A model generated the notes under the pieces. That model had not been told where the DNA came from and did not search any database. It was given only the letters and a program-made list of their open reading frames with translations. Source: Centrapalus pauciflorus (lineage: Eukaryota > Streptophyta > Magnoliopsida > Asterales > Asteraceae). Taken from it: a DNA stretch of 64,000 bases. How positions within the stretch are numbered: the first letter of the stretch is position 1; each line of letters begins with the position of its first letter. The stretch is taken from the NCBI GenBank assembly GCA_020465985.1, contig JAANYP010003847.1, positions 26,281-90,280 on the forward strand. The letters are read 5' to 3'. Both the position numbers and the translations under genes were made by a program. Shown piece after piece: positions 1 to 11,417 of the stretch.

Positions 1-2767
1 GACGACTTCTCCCCCTTTGAAGGAGATGGACTAGCACCTTCAACACCCGGTCTGCCTGAAGACACAAAGTCATCAGGCTTGCCAGCAGTTTTGCAGCAGG
101 CCTGGGGCCAACAAGGCTAGTCACTAAGAAAGCCAAATTGTCCTTAACCTCTGCAAGCTGGGAAAGACAGGTTTGAAGAGAAGAGGATTGTGTATCAGCG
201 AGGGAGGTCAGCTTAACAATGTTTTCCCTATCAGACGCTGTGAACAGCAAACTTTGAAGCTGTGCAAGATGTAATTCGAGAGAATCTTGCATATCAGCAA
301 GGTTTGATGACATAGAATTAGATAGGGAGCCAATTAGGGTGGTCAAGCTGGCCAGAGTAGCAGGAAGGGTAGAATTGCAAGAGGTGAGGAGAGATGACAG
401 CTGTTGGGAAATGGCTGTCATTGAGGACACAGAGTCATGTTGTAGTGAAAGAATGGAGGAGAGGGAATTGGACACTGTTTGCAGCTGTGCAGTGAGTGCT
501 ATCAGCTATGGGGAATTATCTGTTTGTGGAGTAGCAGGGACGGAGTCTTTGAACGAATCAAAGAACCCCTTAAGCTGTTCAGACACAGAGTCTGAAATAA
601 GAGAGGGTAGAGAGGTCATGGTAGTTTCCAAAGAACCAACTTTGTTGGTCAGCAAGGAAAGCTGATCCTTCAAAGGCAGGTCTTTGGGAGATGGGGGTGT
701 ATGGGTTGACTGTTTAGATTGGGTAGATGGAGAAGATGATGATGAGGCTGGTGTAGGGGGATGTGATGGAGAGGGAAGAGAAACTTTTGAAAGAAGCTCC
801 ATAGCCTGGGCAAAAGTAATATGGCCCAGCTTGGAGGGGTCAAAGGTTCCTTCAGCAGCGGCTGTAGCTGCATCACCAGGAGAAGGGGTTGGTGTTGAGG
901 GCCTTTCAGATGCTGCTTGTGCTGCAACATCCTCATGAAGACCGGTGGTGGTTCCCTCTGCAGTGCCTTGGTTTAAAAGCACCTCATCATTGGGAGATGG
1001 GATATGCATTTCAACATCAGCAGTGGTGAAACCTGCTGATGGAGTTTGCATGGAGGGAGTAGCCTCACCAAAGGGATGGTGTGATCCCTGAGGTTCATCA
1101 GCTTGGGTTGTTGGTCCCTCAGCAGCTGTTTGGCGTAGAACAGCTGTATCATGGGGAGCAGAAGTTTGAGGCTGAGCTGCTGATTGGTCTATACCAGCAG
1201 CGTGGGCACCTCGTGCAGACTCAGGGTGTGAGGAGATTTTAGTGGGGGACAGTGTGGACTCAGTATGGAGTGGAGAGGACTCCTGTCTTTCAATATCCTC
1301 AGCCTGTTGGGAGGCTGGGATAGTTGATGTGGGTATCTCCGTTTGTACAACTGGTTCCTGTTCGGAGGAACCAGAGGGTCTAGGCTGACTCTAGGTAGAC
1401 TCAGATTGGAGTGAAGCATGCTCCAATGTGGCTGAACCTTCTCCCAATATAGGAGAGGCAGCAGGGGTTGCTTCTTTTACAACTGAACCCTGTTGAGAGG
1501 GAACAGAGGAGGTGGTTGTTTTGGCTGTTTTCTTTTTGGAGATGGATTTTCTTTGGTAGAGGATGGATGAAGTGGGTGATTGGGGAGAGGTGATGAGGGG
1601 TTCAGACTGGACAGGTTTTGAGACTGGGTCAGAAACAGGTGGGTTGGCCTGTTCCATAGTCTCAGGTGCCACAAAGGCACCAGCCACAAAGGCTTCAGGG
1701 TGATGAGCCTGCTCCCCCTCAGCCACAGAGGCTAAGGGAACAGACTCAGACTGAGCTGTTTTGGCCTTCTTTTTCACAGGCCCAGCTTCAGCAGTTGCCA
1801 GAGTCCTTTTAACAAGTTTGGACCTGGCTTTGGATTTTCCTGTGGGAGCAGCAGCTTCTGGATCCACCCTCACAGCAGAGGGTCCTTCCACCAATCCTAA
1901 CAACCTCCTCATTGGTGTGGATAGAGGAGGCTCATTTGGGAGTACAGGAGTATAGAACACTCTATTACCTATTACAGGGAAGGTAGCAGTTTTAAGTAAA
2001 GGTTGGGAATTGTACAGGTGCTCACCACAATGATGCTTGAATATGAGGCTCAGAAACCTGGGATAGCGGACAGCAGCTGGTCTTGGCTCTTGTTGCACCA
2101 GGTTCCTCATGTTCAGAAATATCCACTGAGCCATATCAATGGTAGTCCCATCCACCAGCTGTAGGATTATTGGGACTTCATCACGACTTAGCTGGTCAAA
2201 TGAACCAACTTTGCTGCTGAAGCTCATCATCACGGAGGCAAACAGAAAGCTATAAGTAGGGGACAACTCCTTCCTATACAGTGTTGCTCCAATTTTAGGT
2301 TCCGCTACACCACAAAAGCGTAGCAAATTTCCCATTTGCTCATTTTCAGGCTGAGGCATATCATATGACTCAGCAACAGGCAGATGAAGAACCTCCCTCA
2401 GAAGATCAGCAGTTATCTCAATGGTCTGAGTCCCATTGAGAATAGTCCCCTTGATGACTTTGGTGTTGGGGTTGTAGGCACAGGTGTACCAGAACTCGTA
2501 CACCATCTCCTGGTACAGGACACTAGGAGTTGCAGTCATAGCATAGTTCAACGGATTAACTTGCAGAAACTCCACCATTTGATCGTAACCTTTTCCCACA
2601 TAGTTTTTGGGGATAGTAAGGTTTGCAACGTAGTTTGTGGGTTTTATGGTCAGCATTGTGGTGACTGATGAGTGTTTGACAACATCATCACCAACGAACA
2701 CTGGAAGAAAGGGATTAGGTCTGTGAGCCATTTGGGAGTGTTTGAGGTTTGTAGAAGCAAAAGACAC
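1..2767 (-). pseudogene. Additional ORF (env-like position) of element A, partial
   Basis: Starts near 2767 (a second ATG, MAHRPNPFLPVF, lies just downstream) and runs off the window. The N-terminal ~300 residues form a globular domain resembling the plant transposon-associated family I know as Transposase_32 (IPKNYVGKGYDQMVEFLQ; MVYEFWYTCAYNP). A Pro/Ser/Gln-rich low-complexity region and a C-terminal coiled coil follow. Two in-frame stops are present. The one at 1391-1393 is private (CAG to TAG). The TAG at 506-508 is also present in element B, and after it the frame stays open to base 1. I see no convincing signal peptide or membrane segment. Its role is unknown. Confidence 0.75.
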
Positions 2768-3436
2768 TTAGTCTATTTTTAGGGTTCTTGAGGTTTTTCT
2801 GGAAATGATGAGGAAGACGAAGATGAAACAGTAGATGGGTATTTATAGGATTTGAATGTGAGTGAGTATGAGAGAGAAAGTTTTGGGCGGTTTGATTTGA
2901 AAAAGTCGTTAACGGAAAACGGACGGTTGTTAATGTCAGACCGTTTGTCAGACCACTTGAGCCCTTTTTAATCACTAACACACGTAACCCACATTATCAG
3001 CAGTAATTAAGTTAAATAAAACATTAATTAAGTAACTTAAGTTTGAAGAAAGGTAATTAAAATTGTTGGTCTAAGCTGTTGGTCAAACCTGTGATAAGTA
3101 AGGTCATCACAAGCTGTTTAATCTTCAAGCTGTTCATTTTTCAAACTGTGCCTCCAGCCTGCTCTCTTTTGTAAGAGCAGGTTGTGTTCAATAGTTGAAC
3201 AGGTTACAAGACAATGGCTTGTAAGACAGTGTGAAGAAGTGAACAGGTTGAAGATTGGACCATCAGAGCAGGCTGGACGAGTAAACTGTTTTTGTTCAGC
3301 CTGTTGTATGCTCAAGCTGTTCAAGTTTTTCAGACAAATGACTAAGTACAGAACATGTATAACCTGAATAGTCTAAGCTGTTCTGAGATACTTGAGCAGT
3401 GTGAAACACATAAATTCTTAGACCTTTGAGAAACAC
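2768..3436 (-). other. Spacer between pol and additional ORF in element A
   Basis: Non-coding stretch with many copies of short inverted motifs of the type CAAGCTGTTC, GAACAGGCTG and AACCTGTTC, the same words that fill the LTR U3. The matching spacer of B is 56310-56958. No reading frame is conserved between the two. The words may be cis signals; Sireviruses are known for palindrome-rich non-coding regions. Confidence 0.6.
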
Positions 3437-5167
3437 TTAGTCACTCTTGTTTAACATGCCCAGCTTGCTGACAAGGTAATTAAACCTTGTTTCGTCCAGA
3501 GGTTTGGTGAAAATGTCTGCAAGCTGTTCATTTGTGGAAATAAAACTTACCTCCACATTACTTTTCTGAATGTGATCCCTGATGAAGTGATGTCTGACTT
3601 CAATATGCTTTGTTCTAGAATGAAATACTGGATTGTTGGAAATGGCTATTGCACTTGTGTTATCACACAGAATAGGAATTTTCCTATACACAAGACCATA
3701 ATCTTCAACCTGATGCTGCATCCACAGAATCTGTCCACAACAGCTTCCAGCAGCAATGTACTCAGCTTCAACAGTAGAAGTAGACACAGAGTTCTTCTTC
3801 TTGCTACACCAACTTATCAACTTACCACCAAGGAGTTGACATCCACCTATTGTGCTTTTCCTGTCTAGCCTGCATCCTGCAAAATTAGAATCTGAATAAC
3901 CTGTTAGGTCAAGGCTGGAGTCTTTGGGATACCAAAGACCCAAACCTGGTGTACCCTTCAGGTATCTGAAGATTCTTTTATTAGCAGCTAGATGAGACTC
4001 CTTTGGATCGGCTTGGAACCTAGCACACAGACAGGTAGCAAACATAATATCAGGTCTACTAGCAGTTAAGTATAGCAAGCTCCCAATCATGCCTCTGTAA
4101 GCTGTTACTGAAACAGCTTTGCCACTGGCATTAGCATCCAATTTTACATTGGTTGCCATTGGGGTTTTAATAGGAGAACTTTGATCAAACTTGAACTTTT
4201 TCAATAGATCTAAAGTGTACTTTCTTTGATTTATAAAAATTCCAGTTGAGGTTTGTTTAACCTGTAATCCTAAAAAGAAAGTAAGTTCTCCCATCATACT
4301 CATTTCATACTTGGCTTTCATGAGTAATGAAAAATTCTTGCACAACTGCTCATTTGTAGAACCAAATATTATATCATCCACATAAATTTGAACAAGCATA
4401 ATGTCAGATTTCACTTTCTTTATGAACAGTGTAGTATCCACTTTACCTCTGGAATACCCATTGCTCATAAGGAACTCAGTAAGAGTGTCATACCAGGCTC
4501 TAGGGGCTTGTTTGAGACCATAGAGAGCTTTGTCCAACTTATAGACAAAACCTGGATGTTGTTCATTTTCAAAACCTGGAGGCTGCTTGACATAAACTTC
4601 TTCTTGCAGCTTCCCATTAAAAAATGCACTCTTCACATCCATTTGAAATACCTTAATGCTCTTATGAGCAGCGTAGGCTAGATACAAACGAATTGCTTCT
4701 AGCCTGGCCACAGGAGCAAATGTTTCATCATAATCAATTCCTTCCTCCTGTCTGTAGCCCTGAGCAACCAGTCTTGCCTTATTTCTAATGACATGACCTT
4801 GCTCATCCATCTTATTCCTGAAAACCCATTTAGTGCCAATTATGGTTTTACCTTTAGGAGCAGGGACCAGCTTCCATACAATTTTTCTCTCAAACTGATT
4901 GAGCTCTTCTTGCATGGCAGTGATCCAATTAGCATCTTTTAGTGCTTCATCAACCTTCTTTGGCTCCATTAGTGAAACAAAGCTAGAGAACATACAGAAG
5001 TTCCCTAAGCTGTCCCAACGTGTTTGTATCACTTTGTTGATGTCACCAATTATTTGATCATTGGGGTGACACCTGATCCACTTAGGATCATTTTTCAATG
5101 ATGATTCTCCTGAGTTGTTATCATCTTCAGCAGGTCCTGTTGAACAGTTCTCAAGATTTTCAGACAC
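3437..5167 (-). CDS. pol: pol of element A: reverse transcriptase and RNase H, intact frame
   Basis: 576 codons open from an internal methionine. The copia RT (RVT_2) starts near residue 75 (EELNQFERKIVWKLVPAPKG). It includes RLVAQGYRQ, the MDVKSAFFNG block and the catalytic YVDD box (QIYVDDIIFGS). RNase H follows with DRKSTIGG, TVEAEYIAAGSC and HSRTKHIEVRHHFI, and ends FTKPLDETRFNYLVSKLGML. The domain synthesises cDNA in the particle. This is the best preserved enzyme part in the window, although the upstream frame is broken so it could not be made as part of a polyprotein. Confidence 0.93.
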   Translation of the reverse strand: MSENLENCSTGPAEDDNNSGESSLKNDPKWIRCHPNDQIIGDINKVIQTRWDSLGNFCMFSSFVSLMEPKKVDEALKDANWITAMQEELNQFERKIVWKLVPAPKGKTIIGTKWVFRNKMDEQGHVIRNKARLVAQGYRQEEGIDYDETFAPVARLEAIRLYLAYAAHKSIKVFQMDVKSAFFNGKLQEEVYVKQPPGFENEQHPGFVYKLDKALYGLKQAPRAWYDTLTEFLMSNGYSRGKVDTTLFIKKVKSDIMLVQIYVDDIIFGSTNEQLCKNFSLLMKAKYEMSMMGELTFFLGLQVKQTSTGIFINQRKYTLDLLKKFKFDQSSPIKTPMATNVKLDANASGKAVSVTAYRGMIGSLLYLTASRPDIMFATCLCARFQADPKESHLAANKRIFRYLKGTPGLGLWYPKDSSLDLTGYSDSNFAGCRLDRKSTIGGCQLLGGKLISWCSKKKNSVSTSTVEAEYIAAGSCCGQILWMQHQVEDYGLVYRKIPILCDNTSAIAISNNPVFHSRTKHIEVRHHFIRDHIQKSNVEVSFISTNEQLADIFTKPLDETRFNYLVSKLGMLNKSD

Positions 5168-5194
5168 ACTGTTGCCTTGAGCCTGTTCACTTGT

Positions 5195-6767
5195 TTAACA
5201 TGTCTGACCACTGTTGAACATATCAGCAGAAGAACTAGAAAAAATTGCATTGATAGGTTCAGGACATGCTGTTGTAATTAAGTCAGTACACTTATTCACA
5301 CAGGATGTATTGACATAATCATCATCATGCCCATCATGATTAACAGGTTCCACACTGGGTGTAGTGGAAGCTTTTGAGTCCTCTTCATTGTTTGAATGCA
5401 TCAGATCATCAAAGTTAAGTTCTCCTGAAACTGATTCAGGAACAGCTTTAGTGGAAGCATTCTTGGACTCTTCAAAGGTGACATTTATAGATTCATCTAT
5501 CACCTTTCTTTTGTTGTTGTATACTCTGTAGGCTTTGGAGATAGAGAGTAGCCAACAAACACACCTTCATCAGCTTTAGGTTCAAACTTTGACAGTTGGT
5601 CCCTCTGATTCAGAATGAAGCAGGGACACCCAAACAAATGGAAGTAACTGACATTTGGCTTCCTCCCTTTGAGCAGCTCATAAGGAGTCTTGTTCAACCT
5701 TTTCGCCACTAAGGATCTGTTTTGGGTGAAGCAGGCAGTGTTGACAGCTTCAGCCCAGAATGATGAAGGCAAACCTGATGCACACAGCATGGTTCTAGCA
5801 GCTTCAATGAGAGTTCTGTTTCTCCTTTCAGCAACTCCATTTTATTGTGGAGTCCTTACAGCTGAAAAGTTTTGAGTGATTCCTTTCTCTTCACAGAAGT
5901 CTTCAAGAATACTGTTTCTGAATTCAGTACCATGATCACTTCTTAGCTGCTTCACTTGGGCAGAGTTCAGCATCTCCATCTTTTTCACAAATCCAATAAT
6001 TTCTCTAGCAGCCTCTCTTTTGCTCTTCAGAAAGATCACCCATGTGTACCTGGAGAACTCATCAACCATTACTAGAGTGTATCTTCTTCCTCCTAGACTT
6101 GGGACATTTACAGGTCCAAACAAGTCCATGTGGATTAAGAAGAGTGGAGTATAAATAGAGAAATTATGTTTGGATTTAAAAGATGTTTTCCTCTGCTTGC
6201 CTTTTTCACAAGCTGTGCAGAGTTTATCTTTAACAAAGGTTATAGAAGGCAAACCTGTCACCAACTCTTTCTTACAGAGTTTATTGATGTTCTTGAAGTT
6301 CAGATGTGACAGCCTTTTGTGCCATAACCAGTTTAAGTCTGCATTTGTTCTTGTGAGAAAGTAGGTTTCAGTTGTGGGATCAGCAGATTGCATGTCCACA
6401 ACATATACACCTTTCTTTCGTTGAGCACATAGCACAACTTTGCCTTGGGGATCCAATATGTAACCCAGGTGCTCATCAAAGTTAACCTTGTAGCCAACAT
6501 CACACAGTTGGCTTATGCTAACAAGGTTATGTTTTAGCCCAACCACATAGGCTACTCTTTTGAACACTGCAGCACCAGCTTTAAGAGTTCCATATCCCTC
6601 AGTGGATCCCTGTACATTGTCACCAAATGTGACTTTTGGCCCTTTTCAGGCCTGAGATCACTCAGCAGGTCCTTACAACCTGTCATGTGCCCTGAGCAGC
6701 CACTGTCCAAGTACCAAACCTGGGATGGTTGTTTTTCCTGTAGAGTGACAAGAAGAATATTAGTCAT
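5195..6767 (-). pseudogene. pol: pol of element A: protease, pre-integrase and integrase, broken
   Basis: The first 71 codons carry the aspartic protease / pre-integrase start (WYLDSGCSGHMTG). A frameshift near 6560 leads to 6567-5842, which has the pre-integrase zinc region (WHKRLSHLNF ... CTACEKGK) and integrase with catalytic Asp in HMDLFGP and in RSDHGTEF. A stop replaces a codon in the PQQNGVAER motif at about 5842. Two more shifts separate 5790-5500 (integrase C-terminal, FWAEAVNTACFTQNRS) from 5503-5195, an acidic Ser-rich linker. Integrase inserts the cDNA into the nucleus; this copy cannot encode it. Confidence 0.88.
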
Positions 6768-8169
6768 TTTTAGGGGAACTCATCACAGAGATGAGTTCTC
6801 CTACTTCATCAACATTTGTTGATGGACTTATAATATCCACACTAATATTCCCAATTTGAATGGTGTCAGCTTGGATACCATTTTTATTGACTGAGATGTT
6901 TCCAACACTGCTTGTAACAGCTGTGAGAGAACCATCAGAGTCAACAGGCCTCATGTCCTCAGATTCAGGACAGTCCTTGGCCAGATGTGTCTTCTTCCCA
7001 CATTTATAACATTTTCTCTTTTTAGAATTTTTGGAAGAAGAACTTTCAGAAACACATTCTGAGTTATTTTTGTTGAATCTGTTATCAGGTTTAGCAAATT
7101 TATTATTATTTGATGAATCAACAGCTTGAGTGGAGGGTTCAATAGCCACAGCTTTGTTTGTCTCTTCTTTCCTCTTTTTAGGAGGACAAATGTCAAAGAC
7201 AGGAAGCTTAATTGACTTTTGAACTTCCACAGGTTTGGGGAACTTATTCCCAAGTTTCTCAGACTGAGCAATGGCTTTGCCTTTGCCCCTACTGAGATGT
7301 GATTTATGCTGCCTATCAGCATAATCATAATTTCTGGTTTTGAAAAACTTATTCTCAATTAAAACAAGTTTACCACTATGATTAGAAAACTTATTTGAAA
7401 TCACAGCAGGTTTGCTTTCAACATGAGACTTGTCCTTGTTGAAAACAGACTGCTTAACTTTTGAAAACTTGTTTTCAAAATGTTTAGCATCAAAAGGATT
7501 ATTATGCCTTTTACCATCAGCTTTGGACCCAGAACCTGTTTTGTCAACAGGTTTAGTATCCACAGCTGTAGTTTGGACATGTTTTCCTTTCTTTTGCTTA
7601 TGGGAATCAGCAGAGCACTTAGCAGGCTGGATTGATGGAGAACATATACCAACACCAGCTTTTGAGCTAGGTTCACACGAGCTGTCAGTATTTTGAGGCC
7701 TGACAAACCTGTTTGTTGAGATTAGTTTACCATTCACTTTTTGAACAAAAGTGTTTGGAAGCTCACCAAGAGTGGATAAATCTTCTTTCAGATTATTAAT
7801 CTCAACAATGGAAGCTGCTGTATCAAGATCCCCTCCAAGATAGGCTTGAATTTGTGCAGGGATCTGTTGACTTATACAATGGCTGACTTTTTGTGCAGAT
7901 TGGCACCAAGAGTCAACTATCTTTTGAAGCTTAGCATGCTTTATATCTGTTTCTCTCTTTTCTTCCAGTAAAATTGAGTTGATGTGTTTTAATTCATCAA
8001 GCTCAGTTTCCAACTTATGGAAACTGTCCAGTTTACTGGATTTTGTTTTAAGATCAGTTTTAAGCTTAGAGATTTCAGATAATAAAGCATCATGCTTCTC
8101 AACAGCAGCTTTCAAATCAACTAGCATATATTCAAACATTTTAACTTTTTCTTCAGAACTGTAAGCCAT
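6760..8169 (-). pseudogene. gag: gag of element A, C-terminal coiled coil, basic region and second zinc knuckle
   Basis: An open frame of 469 codons. The first ~100 residues are heptad-rich coiled coil (KAAVEKHDALLSEISK). A long Lys/Ser/Asn-rich basic region follows, then a second CX2CX4HX4C knuckle (CYKCGKKTHLAKDC) near residue 390, then an acidic tail. The ATG start is probably not real, because the frame continues Gag after a frameshift. A two-knuckle extended Gag fits Sireviruses. The stop TAA overlaps the pol frame by 8 nt, with pol in the +1 frame. Confidence 0.82.
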
Positions 8170-9451
8170 AAAATTTGTACCTTATACATCATTGTAGGAT
8201 TCCAGTTCTCCAAGATGCTGAAAGCTTCAGCTTCAGCCAGATCCTGTTTGAAACTGCTTGTTGATGGGACATCAGTGTTGGCCATCAGACATTGATTGTC
8301 TTCTTCATCAGATGATGAATCAGATTCCTTCCAGTCACAAGTCTCTGCCATGAGTCCCTTTTGGCGGTTGGAACCCACTGAGTTTTCCAACTTCCTCAGC
8401 TTAGCCATGGCCATAAGGTACTTAACCCTATAACCATCATCCTTGTTTGTCTTGTATGGTTTGGATGACTGACCAACAGCTTTTGACACACAGTCAGCAG
8501 CTATATGGCCAGTTTTGCCACATTTGAAGCACTCAGCCTTGGATTTATCAAATGCCTTCTTTTTGCCAGCACCTGAACTTCCTTGCAGCATGTTTCTTCC
8601 AAACCTTTTCTTGTTGAACCTTTTGACAAGCATAGCTATCATTTGCTCATCATCCTGTTCAGCAAGATCTGCATTATCTTCCTCACCTGACTCACAGACT
8701 GTCTCACATTAGCCACAAAGGCTGCACCTCTTTTAGACATCTCCAAGGCATTTCTCTTATGTTGCCTTGACTGTTCATCATTTAGTAAAGATCCATACAA
8801 GTTGACAAGATCCATACTTCTGATTGTTCCTGAATTTCTTAAAATTGTTGAAAAGTAATTCCATTCTTCAGGGAGGATGTCCAAAAACTTGTTCACCAGA
8901 GTAAGACTGTCCTTAGTGATCCCAACAGCTTTGAGATCATTCACAAGAGCAGTAAACCTGGTGTAGGTTTCTGTGAGAGTCTCCTTTGGTTTTGCAAAGA
9001 AGAGTTCATACTGTCTAACAAGATTGTTAATCCTGTTATCCAGTGTGATTGTGGGTCCATCATAGACGGTACACAAAGTATCCCACATCTCCTTGGCAGT
9101 CTTCATCTTCTCAACCTGTTTGAACACATCATCAGGCAAGGAGATGACCAGATTGTTTCTGGCCTTTGCATCAAGAGCCACCAATCTTTTGTCTTCATCA
9201 GACCATTGAGCTTTTGCTTTCTCAAATGTTCTGATCTCAGGAGCTGCTCCTTCAACAGCAGGAGTTATTGTTGTAACAGAGGTTGGCACATAGGGACCCT
9301 CCATTACAATTTCTGGTAGTTGTACATCCAGATTTTCTAGGTAGAGCATCATTCTGCACTTCCAACCAGAAAAGTTCTGATGATTGAACTTTGGAGGTTT
9401 GCCCATTGAGCCATTGTCATAGTATGAGGAATTTGCAGCACTGTTGTCCAT
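8121..9451 (-). pseudogene. gag: gag of element A, N-terminal part with first zinc knuckle
   Basis: Translation starts MDNSAANSSYYDNG shortly after the primer site. The first 270 codons are the copia Gag core (UBN2 / DUF4219 type, with the motif FSGWKCRMMLYLE). The frame then breaks near 8640-8690, where an acidic segment present in B is partly lost. It resumes with a CX2CX4HX4C knuckle (CFKCGKTGHIAADC) near 8500-8540. A second frame break at about 8121-8169 leads into the coiled-coil part of Gag. Gag would form the cytoplasmic particle and the knuckle would bind RNA. Confidence 0.88.
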
Positions 9452-9498
9452 GGAAACTTAGGAGAACGAGAGATCTAGAATGACACACACTCTAAACT

Positions 9499-9510
9499 GC
9501 TTTGATACCA
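9499..9510 (-). promoter_or_regulatory. Primer binding site of element A (tRNA-iMet type)
   Basis: The minus strand reads TGGTATCAAAGC, two bases after the LTR end. It differs at one position from the plant initiator tRNA-Met complement TGGTATCAGAGC, which is intact in elements B and E. Confidence 0.85.
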
Positions 9511-9512
9511 GT

Positions 9513-10642
9513 TGTAGGTCCCGAGAGGTTCCCAAAGTATATAGCTTTAAGCTGTAGAGGGGGGGTGAATACAGCAATTTAAAAACTACAGACTATTTTC
9601 TCAATGTTTGTATGTATTATCAACAAATTGTTAATTTCAAACAAGCTTGAATGCGGAAAGGTTCAAGCTGAGATGACAGATACAACAGTATGTTCGCTAG
9701 TCTAATACAAACTCAAACTAGCTTACAATGAATACACTCACTAAGAAGCACTCACTGTGTTTACAAGACTCAGACAGACAGCTTATGCAGAACAACTTAG
9801 ACACAGAGAAACTGTTTTACATAAGCAGGCTTGCATGCATGAAAAACACACTTTCACGTTCACTCTTGGTTTCAGCACTTAGCTTTTTCTTGGCTTAATC
9901 TTTCTGACCTTAGAAGCTTCCTTTTATACCCACTCAGAGGATCTAAGAGAAACTTCTTCATTGGAATGAATGAAAAAGGAAAAGTCTTGTTTGAAAAGAC
10001 AACATAACTTTTCTGCACCTTTCTGAAAAGCAGACTTGTCTTCACATGTGCAAAACTTTTGTCTTTTCACTTTGTCTACTGTTGCATTGCCTTTAACCAA
10101 ATAAGGAATGTCAACTTTGCGTCTTTCTTCCTTGTAAAGGCCTATTTTGATATAAGAAAAAGGTCTGTCACCCTTTTTCAAATAACTTTTTGTCTTCATG
10201 TAACAGAACAGCTTCGTCACGCTGAGCAGTTCTGATTTCCACTTTGTCTTCGACTTTGTAAACTGATCTTTGTAGTCAAAAAACAATACATGAGGACTTG
10301 GAAACACATTCCATAAAGTGTTTAGCCTGTTCACAAAGAACAGGTTCTGTTCACAAAGAACAGAACACTTGTAAGATGCCCAAGCTGCTCACCAGTGTAG
10401 AGCAGCGTAGACAGTTTATGTCCAACCTGTTCAGCAGACAGAGCAGCTTGGACAAACTGTCTTAGTTGCAACACATGCAACATATAGAACAGCTTTGGAC
10501 TGATATTGCAAATCACTTTTTAGGTATTATTAAGGCATAAACAGACCTTAACTTTTACCCATCAAGTGCATCAACAAGTTTGATTAATAATCTCCCCCTC
10601 AGATGCAGAACAGGTTTGACTGAGGCCTTTTTGTGCCTAACA
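9513..10642 (-). repeat. 5' LTR of element A
   Basis: The LTR runs TG...CA on the minus strand, 1130 bp, and matches both LTRs of element B along its length. It begins TGTTAGGCACAAAAAGG (minus) and ends with a C-rich tract and GGGACCTACA, two bases before the primer site. The U3 part holds many overlapping inverted motifs of the GAACAGGCTG / CAAGCTGTTC kind. Short ORFs inside it are conserved only because LTRs are copies of each other. Confidence 0.93.
9921..9930 (-). promoter_or_regulatory. TATA box in the LTR of element A
   Basis: The minus strand reads GGTATAAAAG, the expected TATA position in the LTR. The 3' LTR of B keeps TATAAAAG at the matching place (62178-62184). The 5' LTR of B has decayed to TTTAAAAG (about 22260). 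Confidence 0.65.
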
Positions 10643-10647
10643 GTAAC

Positions 10648-11119
10648 TATACTCATTTCTGGTGAAGCCACGTGTCGTGACCATGAATCGACACGTGACA
10701 TTTATAGATATTAAAAATAATAAAAAATTTAAATCAAATCTATCCAAATCTAATATAATCCACTTTTAAATTTAAATCAAATCAAACAAAATCTAATACT
10801 CTACTAACTTATTAATTAAATCTATCCAAATCTAATATAATCAAATTTTAAATTCAAATCAAATCAAATCAAACAAAATCTAATAATCTACTAACTAATT
10901 AATTATAAGATAATATAATAAAAGTTAAAAAAAATAATATAAGAAAATAATTACTCTTCATATATATTTAGAGATATACAAAATTAATAGGTCATAATAA
11001 TTAATAATATCATCTTATATACTTTTGTTTAAAAAATAATATTTATATCTTTATCTTTTTTATTTATTATATTTTTTATATATTAAAAATATCCACGTAA
11101 TACGCGGGTAATAAACTAG
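10648..11119 (+). mobile_element. Helitron-like remnant, 3' end at CTAG
   Basis: The right end has the layout of a plant Helitron terminus: hairpin CCACGTAATACGCGG (11093-11107, one A-C mismatch), about 8 bases, then CTAG followed by T. The body is AT-rich, non-coding and similar to 13280-13624. The left end is not defined and may be cut by element A. Confidence 0.5.
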
Positions 11120-11417
11120 TCTATTAATAAAACAAAACAATTCGTGACATATGTCACTTTCTCAGTTCTCCTAATTTTTGTTTTCCCGCTCATTTTGCCT
11201 AATATAACTCTTTCAATTAATCTACATAATTGATTTTAAAGAAAATAATTGATTTTAAATAAACTAAAAGAATACTAATATAATTAATGATTTAAATGCT
11301 TCCTAATTTAACCTCTAATTTACCTATAATGTTTTATCAAGAATTATATAATTGATTTATAAAATAAATTCTTTTATTTTCAAACTTTAAATTAAATGTT
11401 ACATGTTTTAATTTTAA
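11120..11417. other. AT-rich stretch starting with a Helitron-like 5' end
   Basis: Begins TCTATTAATAAAACAAAAC directly after the CTAG of the preceding remnant, as expected for a second Helitron inserted at its 3' end; a gac...gtcac stretch follows. Nothing else is recognisable. Confidence 0.35.

Larger units (their letters stand above)
1..10642 (-). mobile_element. Element A: Sirevirus-like Ty1/copia retrotransposon, cut by window start
   Basis: On the minus strand the order is 5' LTR, iMet-type primer site, gag with two zinc knuckles, protease-integrase, reverse transcriptase-RNase H, a 0.67-kb spacer and a long additional ORF that leaves the window. Integrase before RT is the copia order. 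The long gag, the extra ORF after pol and the C-rich tract before the LTR end fit the Sirevirus (SIRE/Maximus) group. Element B is a second copy of the same family. Several frameshifts and stops make A defective. Its 3' LTR and left target duplication lie outside the window. The bases next to the right end are GTAAC, which would be the target duplication if it is intact. Confidence 0.93.

Noticed and set aside
339..665. Plus-strand frames over elements A, D and E, such as 339-665, 2384-2668 and 45341-45544
   Set aside because: Antisense shadows of the retrotransposon frames on the other strand, with no family resemblance.
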